A stretch of 13,022 bases of DNA, from assembly GCA_020429485.1 (NCBI GenBank), contig JAGQLK010000015.1, positions 1-13,022 of the forward strand. The letters are read 5' to 3'. This document shows, one piece after another, positions 12,997 to 13,022 of this stretch (its first letter is position 1; every line of letters begins with the position of its first letter). The notes under the pieces are model-generated. The model did not search any database. It was not told where the DNA came from and saw nothing but the letters and a program-made list of their open reading frames with translations. The stretch comes from Candidatus Dojkabacteria bacterium (lineage in GTDB: Bacteria > Patescibacteriota > Dojkabacteria > B142 > OLB20). The translations under genes were made by a program, and so were the position numbers.

Positions 12997-13022
12997 TTAC
13001 TGATGTCTAGTTCCCACTCTTT
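12997..13022 (-). CDS. Possible last codons of a gene beyond the right edge
   Basis: One minus-strand frame ends in RVGTRHQ and a TAA stop at 12997-12999, nine bases before the strong terminator, a stop-to-hairpin distance similar to that at rho. Only seven codons are visible, so neither the gene nor the frame can be proved. The fragment could instead be the 3' end of an RNA gene. Confidence 0.2.

Noticed and set aside
12856..13022. Open minus-strand frame running through the palindrome
   Set aside because: The frame stays open by chance across a terminator-like hairpin and A+T-rich sequence; the translation after the hairpin is hydrophobic noise, and it crosses the clpC control region.
1..13022. 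CRISPR array, insertion sequence or prophage
   Set aside because: No regularly spaced repeats, transposase, integrase or terminal inverted repeats with target duplication were seen. The repeats present are single regulatory or terminator elements.
1..13022. TGA recoding (Gly or Trp) as in some CPR lineages
   Set aside because: All proteins run to full family length between ordinary stops and Trp is encoded by TGG, so nothing requires recoding.

Overview
The window reads as chromosomal DNA of a low-G+C bacterium, most likely a member of the Candidate Phyla Radiation (Patescibacteria). The reasons are the compact single-strand layout, the near absence of Shine-Dalgarno sequences, several GTG starts, short leaders, a small single-pass membrane protein of a type I associate with CPR genomes, and a LeuRS with a very short KMSKS insert. 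The exact phylum cannot be fixed from this sequence. TGA behaves as a stop and all genes end normally, so there is no sign of the TGA=Gly code used by Gracilibacteria and Absconditabacteria.

Every confident gene lies on the minus strand, so the window is best read right to left. At the right edge (12950-12987) a perfect 38-bp palindrome probably terminates something beyond the window. Next is a clpC-type AAA+ unfoldase (10333-12783), whose promoter carries a CIRCE-like inverted repeat of 27 bp plus a tandem half-site. Then come radA (8866-10212); an intergenic region of about 500 bp with a near-consensus promoter and a 25-bp hairpin that pairs fully only as minus-strand RNA; rho (7089-8366), closed by an intrinsic terminator; a LysM/M23 cell-wall peptidase (5696-6919); tRNA-Ala(GGC); a small membrane protein (4971-5465); an AAA_14/DUF4143 ATPase (3759-4907) behind a promoter with two identical-format operators; leuS (589-3645); and a membrane-anchored cyclophilin cut by the left edge (1-589), whose GTG start overlaps the leuS stop.

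Most genes are housekeeping: protein quality control (ClpC, cyclophilin), recombination (RadA), transcription termination (Rho), translation (LeuRS, tRNA-Ala) and envelope remodelling (M23). The AAA_14 ATPase looks accessory and self-contained.

The most striking feature is inside leuS. A complete RBBP9/YdeN-type alpha/beta serine hydrolase of about 190 residues, with a recognisable Ser-Asp-His triad, is inserted in frame into the catalytic core of leucyl-tRNA synthetase. The next most interesting features are the structured RNA candidate between radA and rho, the twin operators at the ATPase promoter, and the CIRCE-like element at clpC.
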